Source: CF-161 sp035259145 (GTDB lineage: Bacteria > Chloroflexota > Dormibacteria > Dormibacterales > Dormibacteraceae). From it: a DNA stretch of 30,708 bases. The notes beneath the pieces were generated by a model. The model worked only from the letters and a program-made list of their open reading frames with translations. It was not told the origin of the DNA and ran no database searches. The position numbers and the translations under genes were made by a program. Positions 1 to 7,247 of this stretch are shown here, piece after piece. The stretch's first letter is position 1. Each line of letters opens with the position of its first letter. Location of the stretch: assembly GCA_035259145.1 (NCBI GenBank), contig DATFWQ010000366.1, positions 1 through 30,708 on the forward strand, given 5' to 3'.

Positions 1-591
1 GAGAGAGTAGTTCTGGCTTCCCTTGTTCGCCCTCAGCCCGCCCAACCAGGCACCTCCGTCCGTCCGCGTGGTGCCCCTACCTGGCACCAGGTGGACCTGA
101 TAGTCGGGCCCAGGCTCGACGTCGAGATCCTCGAGACGAACGACGAGCTGGCCATCGGGCAGCCGCACGAGCAGCGCAGTGCCAGAAGCCCGATGGTCGA
201 CGCCCGACAGCCTCCCCCAACGCAGAACGGTGGGACCTGCGACGGCTGCCGGCGAAGCAGATGACGCCGGTGTGCTCGCAGAGGTCGCTGCCACAGCCGG
301 CAGCCGCTCATCCACCTGGGTCTCGCGAAACGCCGGTCCGGCGGTGACCGCCAGGAATCCGAGGACGGGTAGAAGCCCTGCCGCCGCACCTGCCCACGGG
401 CGGCCGCTCAGCCGCCATGAGCCGAAGACGGCAGCCGCCGTGAGTACGACGGCCCCGGCGCTGATGGCCAGCGCCTGCGGACTCCCGAGGGTGGAAAGGA
501 TGATGCCCGGCTTCCACAGGCCGAAGGCTCCTCCCAGCACTCCGAAGACGGCGAAGGGGATGGCCAGAACTGCGGCCGTGCGCGTAGACAT
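1..591 (-). CDS. Membrane protein with C-terminal DM13 domain (partial, C-terminus beyond window)
   Basis: Reading from ATG at 591 gives 197 codons open to the window edge. Three hydrophobic segments (about residues 5-25, 40-57 and 66-86) are followed by an Ala/Ser/Thr/Pro-rich stretch (98-118) and then a domain that looks like DM13: 'GRLSGVDHRASG', 'LEDLDVEPGPDYQVHLVPG' and 'WLGGLRANKGSQNYS' match its usual order of features. DM13 domains are predicted, mainly by homology to electron-transfer and cytochrome-like domains, to act in extracytoplasmic redox; that role is not shown here. The domain should lie outside the membrane. The gene is the last visible member of the ftsEX/M23 minus-strand cluster, about 110 bases after the peptidase gene, with a hairpin in the gap. 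An ATG at 599 opens another, less convincing frame, and TTG at 603 is an in-frame alternative start. Confidence 0.8.
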   Translation of the reverse strand, partial: MSTRTAAVLAIPFAVFGVLGGAFGLWKPGIILSTLGSPQALAISAGAVVLTAAAVFGSWRLSGRPWAGAAAGLLPVLGFLAVTAGPAFRETQVDERLPAVAATSASTPASSASPAAVAGPTVLRWGRLSGVDHRASGTALLVRLPDGQLVVRLEDLDVEPGPDYQVHLVPGRGTTRTDGGAWLGGLRANKGSQNYSL

Positions 592-675
592 CTCGCCATT
601 CAACCTGGCGATTGCGACAGATCGTTGACAGGTGGGAAGGTGGCTACTGTCCGCGGCAGCACGGAGGGGGTCAGG

Positions 676-697
676 AGGGGGAGGCCTGCCTCCCCCT
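676..697 (-). terminator. Perfect 10-bp inverted repeat after the M23 peptidase gene
   Basis: Bases 676-685 pair perfectly with 688-697, in practice a 9-bp GC-rich stem with a 4-base loop. It starts 7 bases beyond the peptidase stop codon. No T-run follows on the minus strand, so it may be an inefficient or attenuating terminator, or an mRNA-stabilising hairpin before the DM13 gene. Confidence 0.4.
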
Positions 698-704
698 GCA
701 ACGA

Positions 705-2555
705 CTAGGCGCCGGCGCCCTTTGGCAGATACGGGGCCGGGTCCACGGGCTGTCCGTGCAGGCGGACCTCGAAGTGCAGGTGGGTCCCGGTGGACGCGCC
801 CGTCGAGCCCTCGATCCCGATCGGCTGTCCCTGCGCGACCTTCTGACCTACGGTGACGCTCGTTTGCGCCAGGTGCCCGTACAGCGTCACGAAACCGTCG
901 CTGTGCACGATGATGACGTAGTTACCGTAGCCTGTCATCCCCGAGCCAGCGACTGCCACCACCCCGTCGGCAGCCGCGGTTACGGTTGTTCTGGTGGAGG
1001 CCAGGTCGAGGCCGGTGTGAAAGTGCGCGAAGCCGAACATCGCCGGCTCGAGCCAGAGCACGCTCGGACCGAAGCCCTGGGTCAGCACGGCTCCCTGGAT
1101 CGGCCATCCGAATCTTGCGGTGCCCCCTGTGGGGCTGAACACCGTCGTGGCCGTGGACGCGGGGATCAGCGACCTGTTCACGGTAGCCCAGAGCTGCGCT
1201 TGTTTCCAGACCTGCTGCTCGGCGGTGGCGATCAGCTGCTGCTCCCTCTGCTGCAGCATCGAGGCCAGCCGCTGGACCAGGTCGGCAGCCTGCTGATTGA
1301 CGCCGGCCAGCGCGTCCTGGCTGTCCTGGATCGCCGCCTGGAGATCGGTGGCGGTCTGCTGCATCTGGCCGGCGATGTCCGAGAACTGGAAGAGTGCGTC
1401 TGACAGCTGCACCGACAGCTGCTGCTCCTCTTCGCGGTCCTTGGTGCGTTGAGCCTCATCCTGCTTGAGCCTGGCCAGGTCGTCTGACAGCTTCCTCCTC
1501 AGGAAGTCGGCGCGAAGCGCTGCAGCGGTGAGGTCGCTGGTCTGGGTCACCATGTCGCGGACGCTGCCGGCCTGCACCAGCCTGATGAGGAGCGAGTCCG
1601 GCGCCTGGTAGAGCTCACGAGCCATGAGCGCGATCTGCGCCCTCTCGTCGTCGATGCGACGCTGGGTGGCCGCGATGTCGTCATCGAGACGCTGGATCTC
1701 CTGGGTGAGTGCGTCGATGCGCGACTGGGTGGCGTCCACCTGCTGCTGGACCTGGCTCTGGTCGGAGGCGTTCACGTTCAGTGCATCAGCCAGCCGCTGT
1801 GCGGCGGCCAGAGTGTCGGCGACACCGCTGCCGATCTGCTGCCTAGCCTGGTCGATCAGCCTCTGGGTCGCTGGGTCCGTGGTGGGCGTCGGCGTCGGGG
1901 TGGGTGGGGGAGTCGACGCGGGCACAATTGCATTGGAGGGCGGCGATGGCGGACCTGTGCCCACTGCGTTGGTTGCCGTCACCGTGAAGGTGTAGCTCGT
2001 GCCGTTGGTCAGCCCCGTCACCGTGGCGGTGGTCGTGCTGCCGTTGACTGTGACCGTCCGGCCACCAGGCGACGACGTCACAGTGTAGCCCGTGATGGCG
2101 CTGACGCCGTTGACGGCGGGCGCCGTCCAGGCCACTGTCGCCTGACCATCCCCTGCCGTCGCCGTCACCGCCGCCGGCGCCAGAGGTGTCCCAGGTGTCA
2201 CGGGGTTCGACGGCGCCGATGAGGGACCATTACCCACCGAATTGGTCGCAACAACCGTGAAGGTGTAGGCAGTCCCGTTGGTCAGACCGCTGACCGTCGC
2301 GGACGTCGTGCTCCCGGTGGCGGTGGCTGTCTGAGCGCCCGGCGAGGCCGTAATGGTGTAGCCCGTGATGCCGCTCCCCCCGTCCGTGGCCGGCGGCGTC
2401 CAGCTGACCGTCGCCTGCCCGTTGCCCGCCATCGCCGAGACCCCAATCGGAGCACCCGGCGCCGTGGGCGAGGCTGCGTTGGCCGCTACTGCCGAAAGTG
2501 GAAGCATGGCCAGGACGAACGCCACGATCACGGGCGCCATCAAGGCCCGCCTCAC
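705..2555 (-). CDS. Secreted M23 (LytM) peptidase with two Fn3 domains and a long coiled coil; FtsEX-associated murein hydrolase candidate
   Basis: The chosen GTG start at 2555 overlaps the ftsEX stop (GTGA), suggesting translational coupling, and gives a good signal peptide (Arg-Arg n-region, hydrophobic 5-24, Ala-rich cleavage region near 25-28). The 616-residue product then has two Fn3 modules (about 34-121 and 124-211) with shared 'ITGYT', 'GLTNGT' and 'YTFTV' segments, a Pro/Thr linker (212-228), a Gln/Asp-rich coiled coil (about 231-475) and an M23 domain (about 495-605). Zinc and catalytic motifs look intact: H513-x3-D517, H561 in 'YGHL' and 'HLH' at 592-594. Coiled-coil M23 proteins such as EnvC, and PcsB or RipC of other families, are controlled by FtsEX in other bacteria; the same role here is inferred from position and architecture. 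Unlike EnvC, whose LytM site is degenerate, this enzyme may cut peptidoglycan itself. The tandem Fn3 modules between signal peptide and coiled coil are unusual. Confidence 0.9.
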   Translation of the reverse strand: MRRALMAPVIVAFVLAMLPLSAVAANAASPTAPGAPIGVSAMAGNGQATVSWTPPATDGGSGITGYTITASPGAQTATATGSTTSATVSGLTNGTAYTFTVVATNSVGNGPSSAPSNPVTPGTPLAPAAVTATAGDGQATVAWTAPAVNGVSAITGYTVTSSPGGRTVTVNGSTTTATVTGLTNGTSYTFTVTATNAVGTGPPSPPSNAIVPASTPPPTPTPTPTTDPATQRLIDQARQQIGSGVADTLAAAQRLADALNVNASDQSQVQQQVDATQSRIDALTQEIQRLDDDIAATQRRIDDERAQIALMARELYQAPDSLLIRLVQAGSVRDMVTQTSDLTAAALRADFLRRKLSDDLARLKQDEAQRTKDREEEQQLSVQLSDALFQFSDIAGQMQQTATDLQAAIQDSQDALAGVNQQAADLVQRLASMLQQREQQLIATAEQQVWKQAQLWATVNRSLIPASTATTVFSPTGGTARFGWPIQGAVLTQGFGPSVLWLEPAMFGFAHFHTGLDLASTRTTVTAAADGVVAVAGSGMTGYGNYVIIVHSDGFVTLYGHLAQTSVTVGQKVAQGQPIGIEGSTGASTGTHLHFEVRLHGQPVDPAPYLPKGAGA

Positions 2556-4912
2556 GTGCGCAGCCGCCGAAACGCGAACAGCGCTGACACAGAACCAAGC
2601 GCGATTCCCGCTGCCGTGACCGCGACGACCACGCCTGCCACCGTGAATGAGGTGACGCCCGGCAGCAGCTGCACGAACAGGTGGTGGGCGGCATAGAAGC
2701 AAGCCGCGCTCGCTCCCACCACCGCCGCGGCCGCGATCAGGCCGGCAAGGCCTCCGGTGAGCGCGCCCTCAACTCCCAGCCGTGTCCTGATCAACCAGCG
2801 CGAGGCTCCGACGAGCTGCATCGTCAGCAGCTCGTCTCGCCTGGCCAGGACCGCTGTGCGAATGGAGTTGGAGCTTATGGCATAGGTGATCGCCAGCATC
2901 AACAGCGCAAATGCACCGGCGATCGCGGTCGCCGCCACGATGAACTGGCGGAGCCTGTCGTACGTGCCGGCGTCGTATGAGGTCGGCCGCCGTGAGTCGA
3001 CACCCGGCTCCTTGGCGGCGACCCCGGCAACGGCAGCCACGTTCGAGGGCTGATCCGCCTGGACTTCGAGGCTGGCCGGGAACGGGTTCGAGTCGGAGTC
3101 GGACGCCAGCTGGCCGAGTCCGGGCCGCCGGCGAGCCAGCTGCAATGCCTGGTCCTTGTCGATGTAACGCACCGAGCGTACGTGAGGCAGCGCGGCCAGC
3201 TCCCGGTGAGCCTGATCGACCTGCTCGCTCGTGGCGTCGTCACTCAGATACACGTGCAGTACGGCCGCCTCCTGCGACTGAGTTACGAGCAGCGTGCGCA
3301 GGGCGAACCCTCCAACCGCCAGACCTCCTGCCACCGCCAGGAGCATCGTGATCGAGCCCAGCGCAGGGGCGACCGTGCGAAGGTTCCGCGTCCAGCTTGC
3401 GATGGCTCCGCCGACGCAGAGCCGGCCCAGATTGAGCACCGGGACCCAGGGGCGTCGGTGCCCCCTCGCCGCCGGGGGCCGCCCGAAGCCTGCCTCAGAT
3501 CCTGGCGTCGTGGGTGGTGGTTTGTAGCCGAGCACGAACTGAGCCATCCGGGCTGCGCCGGCCCGGAACCCCTGAGGCCGCGACTCACCATTCGCAGCTG
3601 CCGGCGGCGGCCGGTAGCCCAGCGCCGTTCGCGTCAGCTGTACCACGCGAGCACGAACCTGCAGGTGCCGCGCCGCACCGTTTCCCGATGCGGCGCCGCC
3701 GGACTTGCCATTGGTCAGGTTGGGCCTGACAGCGGTCAGCGCCGCAACCGAACGCGGCGGCTGCCACGCACCGCCATTGGTCGCTACCGGTGATCTCTGC
3801 AGCGGCGGCTCCGGCGATCTCGATGAGCCGCCGCCGTTTGGAGCCAGCCTCTCGACAACCACCCTCGGTGCCCTCCACGCCCCGTTGGGGTGTGTGACCG
3901 CCGTTGGCGGCTGGTAGCCGAGAGCCACCTGCGCCACCCTGGCTGCGCGCGCTCTGAGTCCGAGCCGCGGTCGCTCCGGCCTGGTCGCAGGACGAGGTGG
4001 AGGAACGTAGCCCAGCGCAAACTGAGCCACCTTGCTGAACCGCCGACGCAGCTCGCCTCGCCGCCGCTGGCGCTCCATGACGCGGCGGTTGGCGGCTCCG
4101 TTCGAACTGATCGGCGCCGTGGCAGGCCGATCGCCGACAACCTGGCCCTCTCTCAGCTCGATCACGCGGCGTCCGCGGCTCTCGACGAATCCGACGTCGT
4201 GCGTGGCGACCACGACAGTGGTACCGGCCTCGCAGCAGCGCTCCAGCAGCTCGATGACAAGCTCCGCGTTGCGGCGGTCGAGGCCCGCGGTCGGTTCGTC
4301 GGCGAGCAGGAGTACCGGCCCGGGCACCAGTGCCCTTGCAATTGCGAGGCGGCGCTGCTGCCCGCCAGACAGCTGGTGCGGATATGCGCCCGGCCGCTTT
4401 CCGAGTCCGACCTCGTCGAGCCGGAGCTGGGCGCGGGCACGGACCTCGCGTCGGGGCAGCCAGAGGTCGGAAACCTGCAGCGCGAACGCCACGTTGCCAC
4501 GCGCGCTCATGTCCTGGAGGAGCCGGTGATCTTGAAAGACAGCTGCCACACTGCGCCGGAGACGCGGCAGAAAGCGGCGCCACCGGCGTTCGAGGCGGAA
4601 GCCGTCCACGCGGATGGTGCCCGCGCTGGGCCTCAGGTCGCCATGAATGAGCTTGAGGAGGGTGGTCTTGCCGGCTTCGCTGGGCCCGGTTACGAAAACG
4701 AACTCGCCGGGGGTGATGGACAGGCTGACTTCTTTGATGGCGATCAGGCGCTCATAGCGGCGGCTGACCCCCGTCAGCCGGACGAACGGGGTTTCCTGCT
4801 GGGCCGGCTCTGGACCGTGGTCGGGCGCCGCGCTTCGAGGCCCCCCTCCCCCGGCTTCGCCGGGTGCTCCCCCGACATGGCGGGGGAGAGACTCAGCTCT
4901 GACCGGCTGCAC
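2552..4912 (-). CDS. ftsEX: FtsE-FtsX fusion: cell-division ABC ATPase joined in frame to its permease through a repeat-bearing linker
   Basis: One uninterrupted frame of 786 residues encodes both FtsEX subunits. The FtsE part (about 43-260) has Walker A (76-84, 'GPSEAGKTT'), 'LSGGQQRR' (181-188), Walker B 'LLLADEP' (201-207) and the H-loop His238. The FtsX part (about 494-786) has one membrane helix, an extracellular domain containing the FtsX-typical 'NPFPASLEV' (609-617), and three C-terminal helices. The linker (about 264-490) is basic, Pro/Gly/Asn-rich and carries four copies of an ALGYxPP motif. FtsEX normally consists of two proteins that transmit ATPase cycles across the membrane to activate peptidoglycan hydrolases; the next gene encodes a likely partner. 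The start is uncertain. GTG 4912 has GGGAG 5 bases upstream; TTG 4924 is the alternative; no ATG exists in this frame before the FtsE domain. The first 40 residues are encoded largely by a palindromic repeat. Confidence 0.9.
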   Translation of the reverse strand: MQPVRAESLPRHVGGAPGEAGGGGPRSAAPDHGPEPAQQETPFVRLTGVSRRYERLIAIKEVSLSITPGEFVFVTGPSEAGKTTLLKLIHGDLRPSAGTIRVDGFRLERRWRRFLPRLRRSVAAVFQDHRLLQDMSARGNVAFALQVSDLWLPRREVRARAQLRLDEVGLGKRPGAYPHQLSGGQQRRLAIARALVPGPVLLLADEPTAGLDRRNAELVIELLERCCEAGTTVVVATHDVGFVESRGRRVIELREGQVVGDRPATAPISSNGAANRRVMERQRRRGELRRRFSKVAQFALGYVPPPRPATRPERPRLGLRARAARVAQVALGYQPPTAVTHPNGAWRAPRVVVERLAPNGGGSSRSPEPPLQRSPVATNGGAWQPPRSVAALTAVRPNLTNGKSGGAASGNGAARHLQVRARVVQLTRTALGYRPPPAAANGESRPQGFRAGAARMAQFVLGYKPPPTTPGSEAGFGRPPAARGHRRPWVPVLNLGRLCVGGAIASWTRNLRTVAPALGSITMLLAVAGGLAVGGFALRTLLVTQSQEAAVLHVYLSDDATSEQVDQAHRELAALPHVRSVRYIDKDQALQLARRRPGLGQLASDSDSNPFPASLEVQADQPSNVAAVAGVAAKEPGVDSRRPTSYDAGTYDRLRQFIVAATAIAGAFALLMLAITYAISSNSIRTAVLARRDELLTMQLVGASRWLIRTRLGVEGALTGGLAGLIAAAAVVGASAACFYAAHHLFVQLLPGVTSFTVAGVVVAVTAAGIALGSVSALFAFRRLRT
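3512..4030 (-). repeat. Four protein-level repeats of an ALGYxPP motif in the FtsE-FtsX linker
   Basis: The repeat cores are encoded at 3995-4030 (VAQFALGYVPPP), 3902-3937 (VAQVALGYQPPT), 3602-3637 (LTRTALGYRPPP) and 3512-3547 (MAQFVLGYKPPP). Each follows a basic, Ala-rich stretch. The spacing is about 31, 100 and 30 residues, so they form two tandem pairs. Between the pairs a second element recurs: NGAWRAPR and NGGAWQPPR. The conservation of hydrophobic, Gly-Tyr and Pro positions against variable spacers suggests selected short linear motifs. I do not recognise the motif. Confidence 0.85.
4841..4891. repeat. Palindromic repeat, copy A, overlapping the 5' end of the ftsEX frame
   Basis: Two adjacent hairpins are visible: 4850-4855 with 4859-4864 (CCCGGC/GCCGGG, loop TTC), and 4867-4874 with 4881-4888 (8-bp stem, 6-base loop). 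About 33 bases match the element at 29617-29650 in reverse complement with two mismatches. If the assigned start is right it is translated as a Gly/Pro-rich stretch (about residues 8-25 of the fusion). Confidence 0.65.
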
Positions 4913-5081
4913 GTGGACTCCCAACCCGTCGCCTGCGCGACTGCGCGCTGATGTCAGCCGGTCCCATCGCCTCCTTCACCATAGATCAGCGCTTCCGCCG
5001 TGGACGCACTGAACCTCCCTCCCTATTGCAGAGCCTTACACAACCATGACACAGGCGCATCCCGCGTGCAGAGCGCAGGCG

Positions 5082-6290
5082 CTAAAGCAGCAGCTTCTGC
5101 AGGTCCAGCGCCAGCTGCAGCCGGTGCCGCAGCGCGGGAACGTCCAGGTCACCCCCCAGCAGCTCGCGCAGCTTCTCTATTCGATACAGCACCGTGTGGC
5201 GGTGCAGGCCCAGCTCAGCCGCCGCCTCTTTGACCGTCGCGCATGAGAGCACCACTTCCAGCGTCTCCAGCAGTGGCCGGCGACGAGCAGACTGGAGCGC
5301 ACCCAGGACGTGCTTCACATACCGGTCGGCGACCAGCGGGTTCTGGGCCAGGACCAGGTACGGCGCCATCTCGTCGTGGTGGTGCAGGACCGCCTCAGGA
5401 CGGAGCTTCCGGCCGACCTCCACCGCCTGTTGGGCCTCGAGATATGAGCGGGAGATGCCGCGCAGGCCGGGGTATTCGCCGCCCAGGCCGGCCCTGAATC
5501 GCGGCCTCACGCGGCGCCGGAGGTCTGACAGCAGCGAGTGAATGTCGTCCGCGACGTCCGAACGCTGGCTGGGCCAGAGAACCACGAGCGTGCTCGGATC
5601 AGTGACGTCGGCCAGCGAGCCGGTTGGCAGCTCGGACGCGGCAAGCAGATCCTGAGCGTGGTCGTCGTCGGTCTTGACGATGAGCGCCAGGTAGCCAGGG
5701 GCCAGCTTGACCCCGATCGCCAGCGCCTGCTTCTGGATCGCCAGCTCGTTGTCGAACGTGTCGCTGATAAGCGAGTGGACAAGTCGCGTGCGGGCTCGGG
5801 TGCCGCGCAGCATGTGCTGCTCGCGTGCGTGCACGTAAGTGCGGGTCACCTGCGCCGCCACCTGGTCGAGCGCGGTGAAGACGTAGTTGGCCGTCACGAC
5901 GAGAGCCTCCGGGCTGGCGTCCGGGTGGTCTCGCCAGGCCCGCAAGATCGCATCCCAGGCCACGCGTGCCGCCATCCGGTAGGCGGCAAGCACGGGCTCG
6001 ACAGACTGGGAGGTCCGGGCCTGCAGGATCCCAAGCTGAGCGACCTCCCGAAGCTCCCGCTGGGTCGCCGGGCGTGCCTGGCGCGCGGTCGCCAGGAAGA
6101 GGTCGATCCCCGCCTCGCAGGCCCGCTCAATCGCTTCCCGCTGCGGCGCCGCGCCGGCCGAGTCGTCCCACCGGACCAGGGTCACCACGGCCCGGGTCAT
6201 GTGACGTGCCAGGCCGGGCCGGCGCCGCTCAATCTCCTCGATCAGGGAGGCGGGGAGGGCGAGACTGGACCTGGTGGCCATGTCCGCCAT
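5082..6290 (-). CDS. PucR/CdaR-family transcriptional regulator
   Basis: The product is 402 residues from ATG 6290; ATG 6281 and GTG 6311 are alternatives. The C-terminus (about 340-402) is the PucR-type helix-turn-helix: 'TVKEAAAELGLHRHTVLYRIEKL', with the following helix 'ALRHRLQLALDL'. The central part resembles the GGDEF-like domain of CdaR and PucR regulators, which do not make cyclic-di-GMP. The N-terminal helical part has no sensor domain that I recognise. Family members activate or repress purine, sugar-acid, amino-acid or aromatic catabolic genes; the ligand cannot be read from the sequence. The gene is followed by ftsEX in the same direction after about 170 bases, which is probably a separate unit. 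A TATAGT hexamer immediately upstream suggests a leaderless transcript. Confidence 0.85.
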   Translation of the reverse strand: MADMATRSSLALPASLIEEIERRRPGLARHMTRAVVTLVRWDDSAGAAPQREAIERACEAGIDLFLATARQARPATQRELREVAQLGILQARTSQSVEPVLAAYRMAARVAWDAILRAWRDHPDASPEALVVTANYVFTALDQVAAQVTRTYVHAREQHMLRGTRARTRLVHSLISDTFDNELAIQKQALAIGVKLAPGYLALIVKTDDDHAQDLLAASELPTGSLADVTDPSTLVVLWPSQRSDVADDIHSLLSDLRRRVRPRFRAGLGGEYPGLRGISRSYLEAQQAVEVGRKLRPEAVLHHHDEMAPYLVLAQNPLVADRYVKHVLGALQSARRRPLLETLEVVLSCATVKEAAAELGLHRHTVLYRIEKLRELLGGDLDVPALRHRLQLALDLQKLLL

Positions 6291-6296
6291 GACCGG

Positions 6297-6302
6297 ACTA
6301 TA
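6297..6302 (-). promoter_or_regulatory. Candidate -10 element for the PucR-family gene
   Basis: TATAGT on the minus strand ends 6 bases before ATG 6290, so transcription would begin at or next to the start codon. No convincing -35 is seen at the normal distance. This supports ATG 6290 over GTG 6311. Confidence 0.45.
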
Positions 6303-6339
6303 TAACGGCACCTGGTGGCTTTCGCCATCGGGTCGACAA

Positions 6340-7095
6340 TCAGGCGGTGACAGCTGCCTCCGTGTGGTCCTTCACGAAGCTCAGGATCTGCCTCCATGAG
6401 TCCTCGCAGGCGTCCTTGTGCTCGTCGAAGGTCCTATCGAAGAACGAGTGCGGGGCGCCCTCGTAGACGACCATCCTGTGCGGCACGCCTGCCTCGGTCA
6501 GTTCGCCGTCAAACTTCTGGAATTCCTCCTGTGGCGTGAAATCGGCTCCGGCCACCAGGAGTAGGAGCGGCGCCTGCATCTGAGGGATGACGTCGCGCAC
6601 GCGCGAAGGAACGCCGTAAAAGCCGACGCAGCCGGCGAGGCCGTGGCCGGCGGCAGACTGTCGCCAGGACTGAGCGCCTCCGAAGCAGAACCCCACCGTG
6701 AACACCGAGCGCACGTCTCCCATCTGGCCGGAGCGCAGGAATCCGACCGCCGCGCGGGTGTCCGCCGCGATGCCCTCTGGCGTCGTCTTCTCGACGTGGG
6801 CCCGAAATTCGAAGCTCTCGTCGCGCGAACCGTCGCCCGCCGTGCGGCCGAAGTAATCGATGGCCACGGCGTCGATGCCGGCCTCCGCGAAGCGCTGGGC
6901 GAGCTCCTTGTAGAAGCTGTGCAGGCCACGCACGTCGGGCATCACGACCATCCCGGCGCCGGTCGGCCTGGCGGCTCGTGCGAAGTAAGCCATGAAGCGA
7001 TTGCCGTCGGCGGCGGTCAGATGCATGTCGCCCTGCTCTGCGGCAGAGCCACCGATCGGCGGCAGCGGTGGTCTGGCGTCGTCCGTGTAGCACAT
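6340..7095 (-). CDS. Dienelactone hydrolase family protein
   Basis: The 251-residue alpha/beta hydrolase begins 'MCYTDDARPPLPP', a start typical of one dienelactone-hydrolase subgroup; this argues against a longer 5' extension. The nucleophile elbow is 'GFCFGG' with Cys137, and the other triad members are probably Asp185 ('GADF') and His216 ('PHSFFD'). The canonical family uses a Cys-His-Asp triad to open dienelactone in chlorocatechol degradation, but many members act on other esters, so the substrate is unknown. It is probably cytoplasmic, with no signal peptide. The gene sits between the PucR-type regulator (49 bases downstream) and a GNAT gene, all on the minus strand; co-regulation is possible but not shown. 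Confidence 0.88.
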   Translation of the reverse strand: MCYTDDARPPLPPIGGSAAEQGDMHLTAADGNRFMAYFARAARPTGAGMVVMPDVRGLHSFYKELAQRFAEAGIDAVAIDYFGRTAGDGSRDESFEFRAHVEKTTPEGIAADTRAAVGFLRSGQMGDVRSVFTVGFCFGGAQSWRQSAAGHGLAGCVGFYGVPSRVRDVIPQMQAPLLLLVAGADFTPQEEFQKFDGELTEAGVPHRMVVYEGAPHSFFDRTFDEHKDACEDSWRQILSFVKDHTEAAVTA

Positions 7096-7247
7096 GGAAG
7101 CTATTCTGTTGAATCCGGCCGCCCCTCGCCGGCGGCATCTCGGGATTGGACCGAGTGCAGAGACTGGGCCCTCTGCCAACCCCTCGGATTGGGCCATTTC
7201 CCGGCACTTGGTTCACTTGTGGCACAGCTGCGAGACACTTCGGCGGC

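Noticed and set aside
3512..4030. CRISPR or tandem DNA repeat in the FtsEX linker
   Set aside because: The repetition is at protein level with irregular spacing and diverged codons; no direct DNA repeat array is present here or elsewhere in the window.
3890..4951. Open frame of 353 codons opposite the FtsE region
   Set aside because: Antisense to ABC motifs that are intact on the minus strand; no domain seen.
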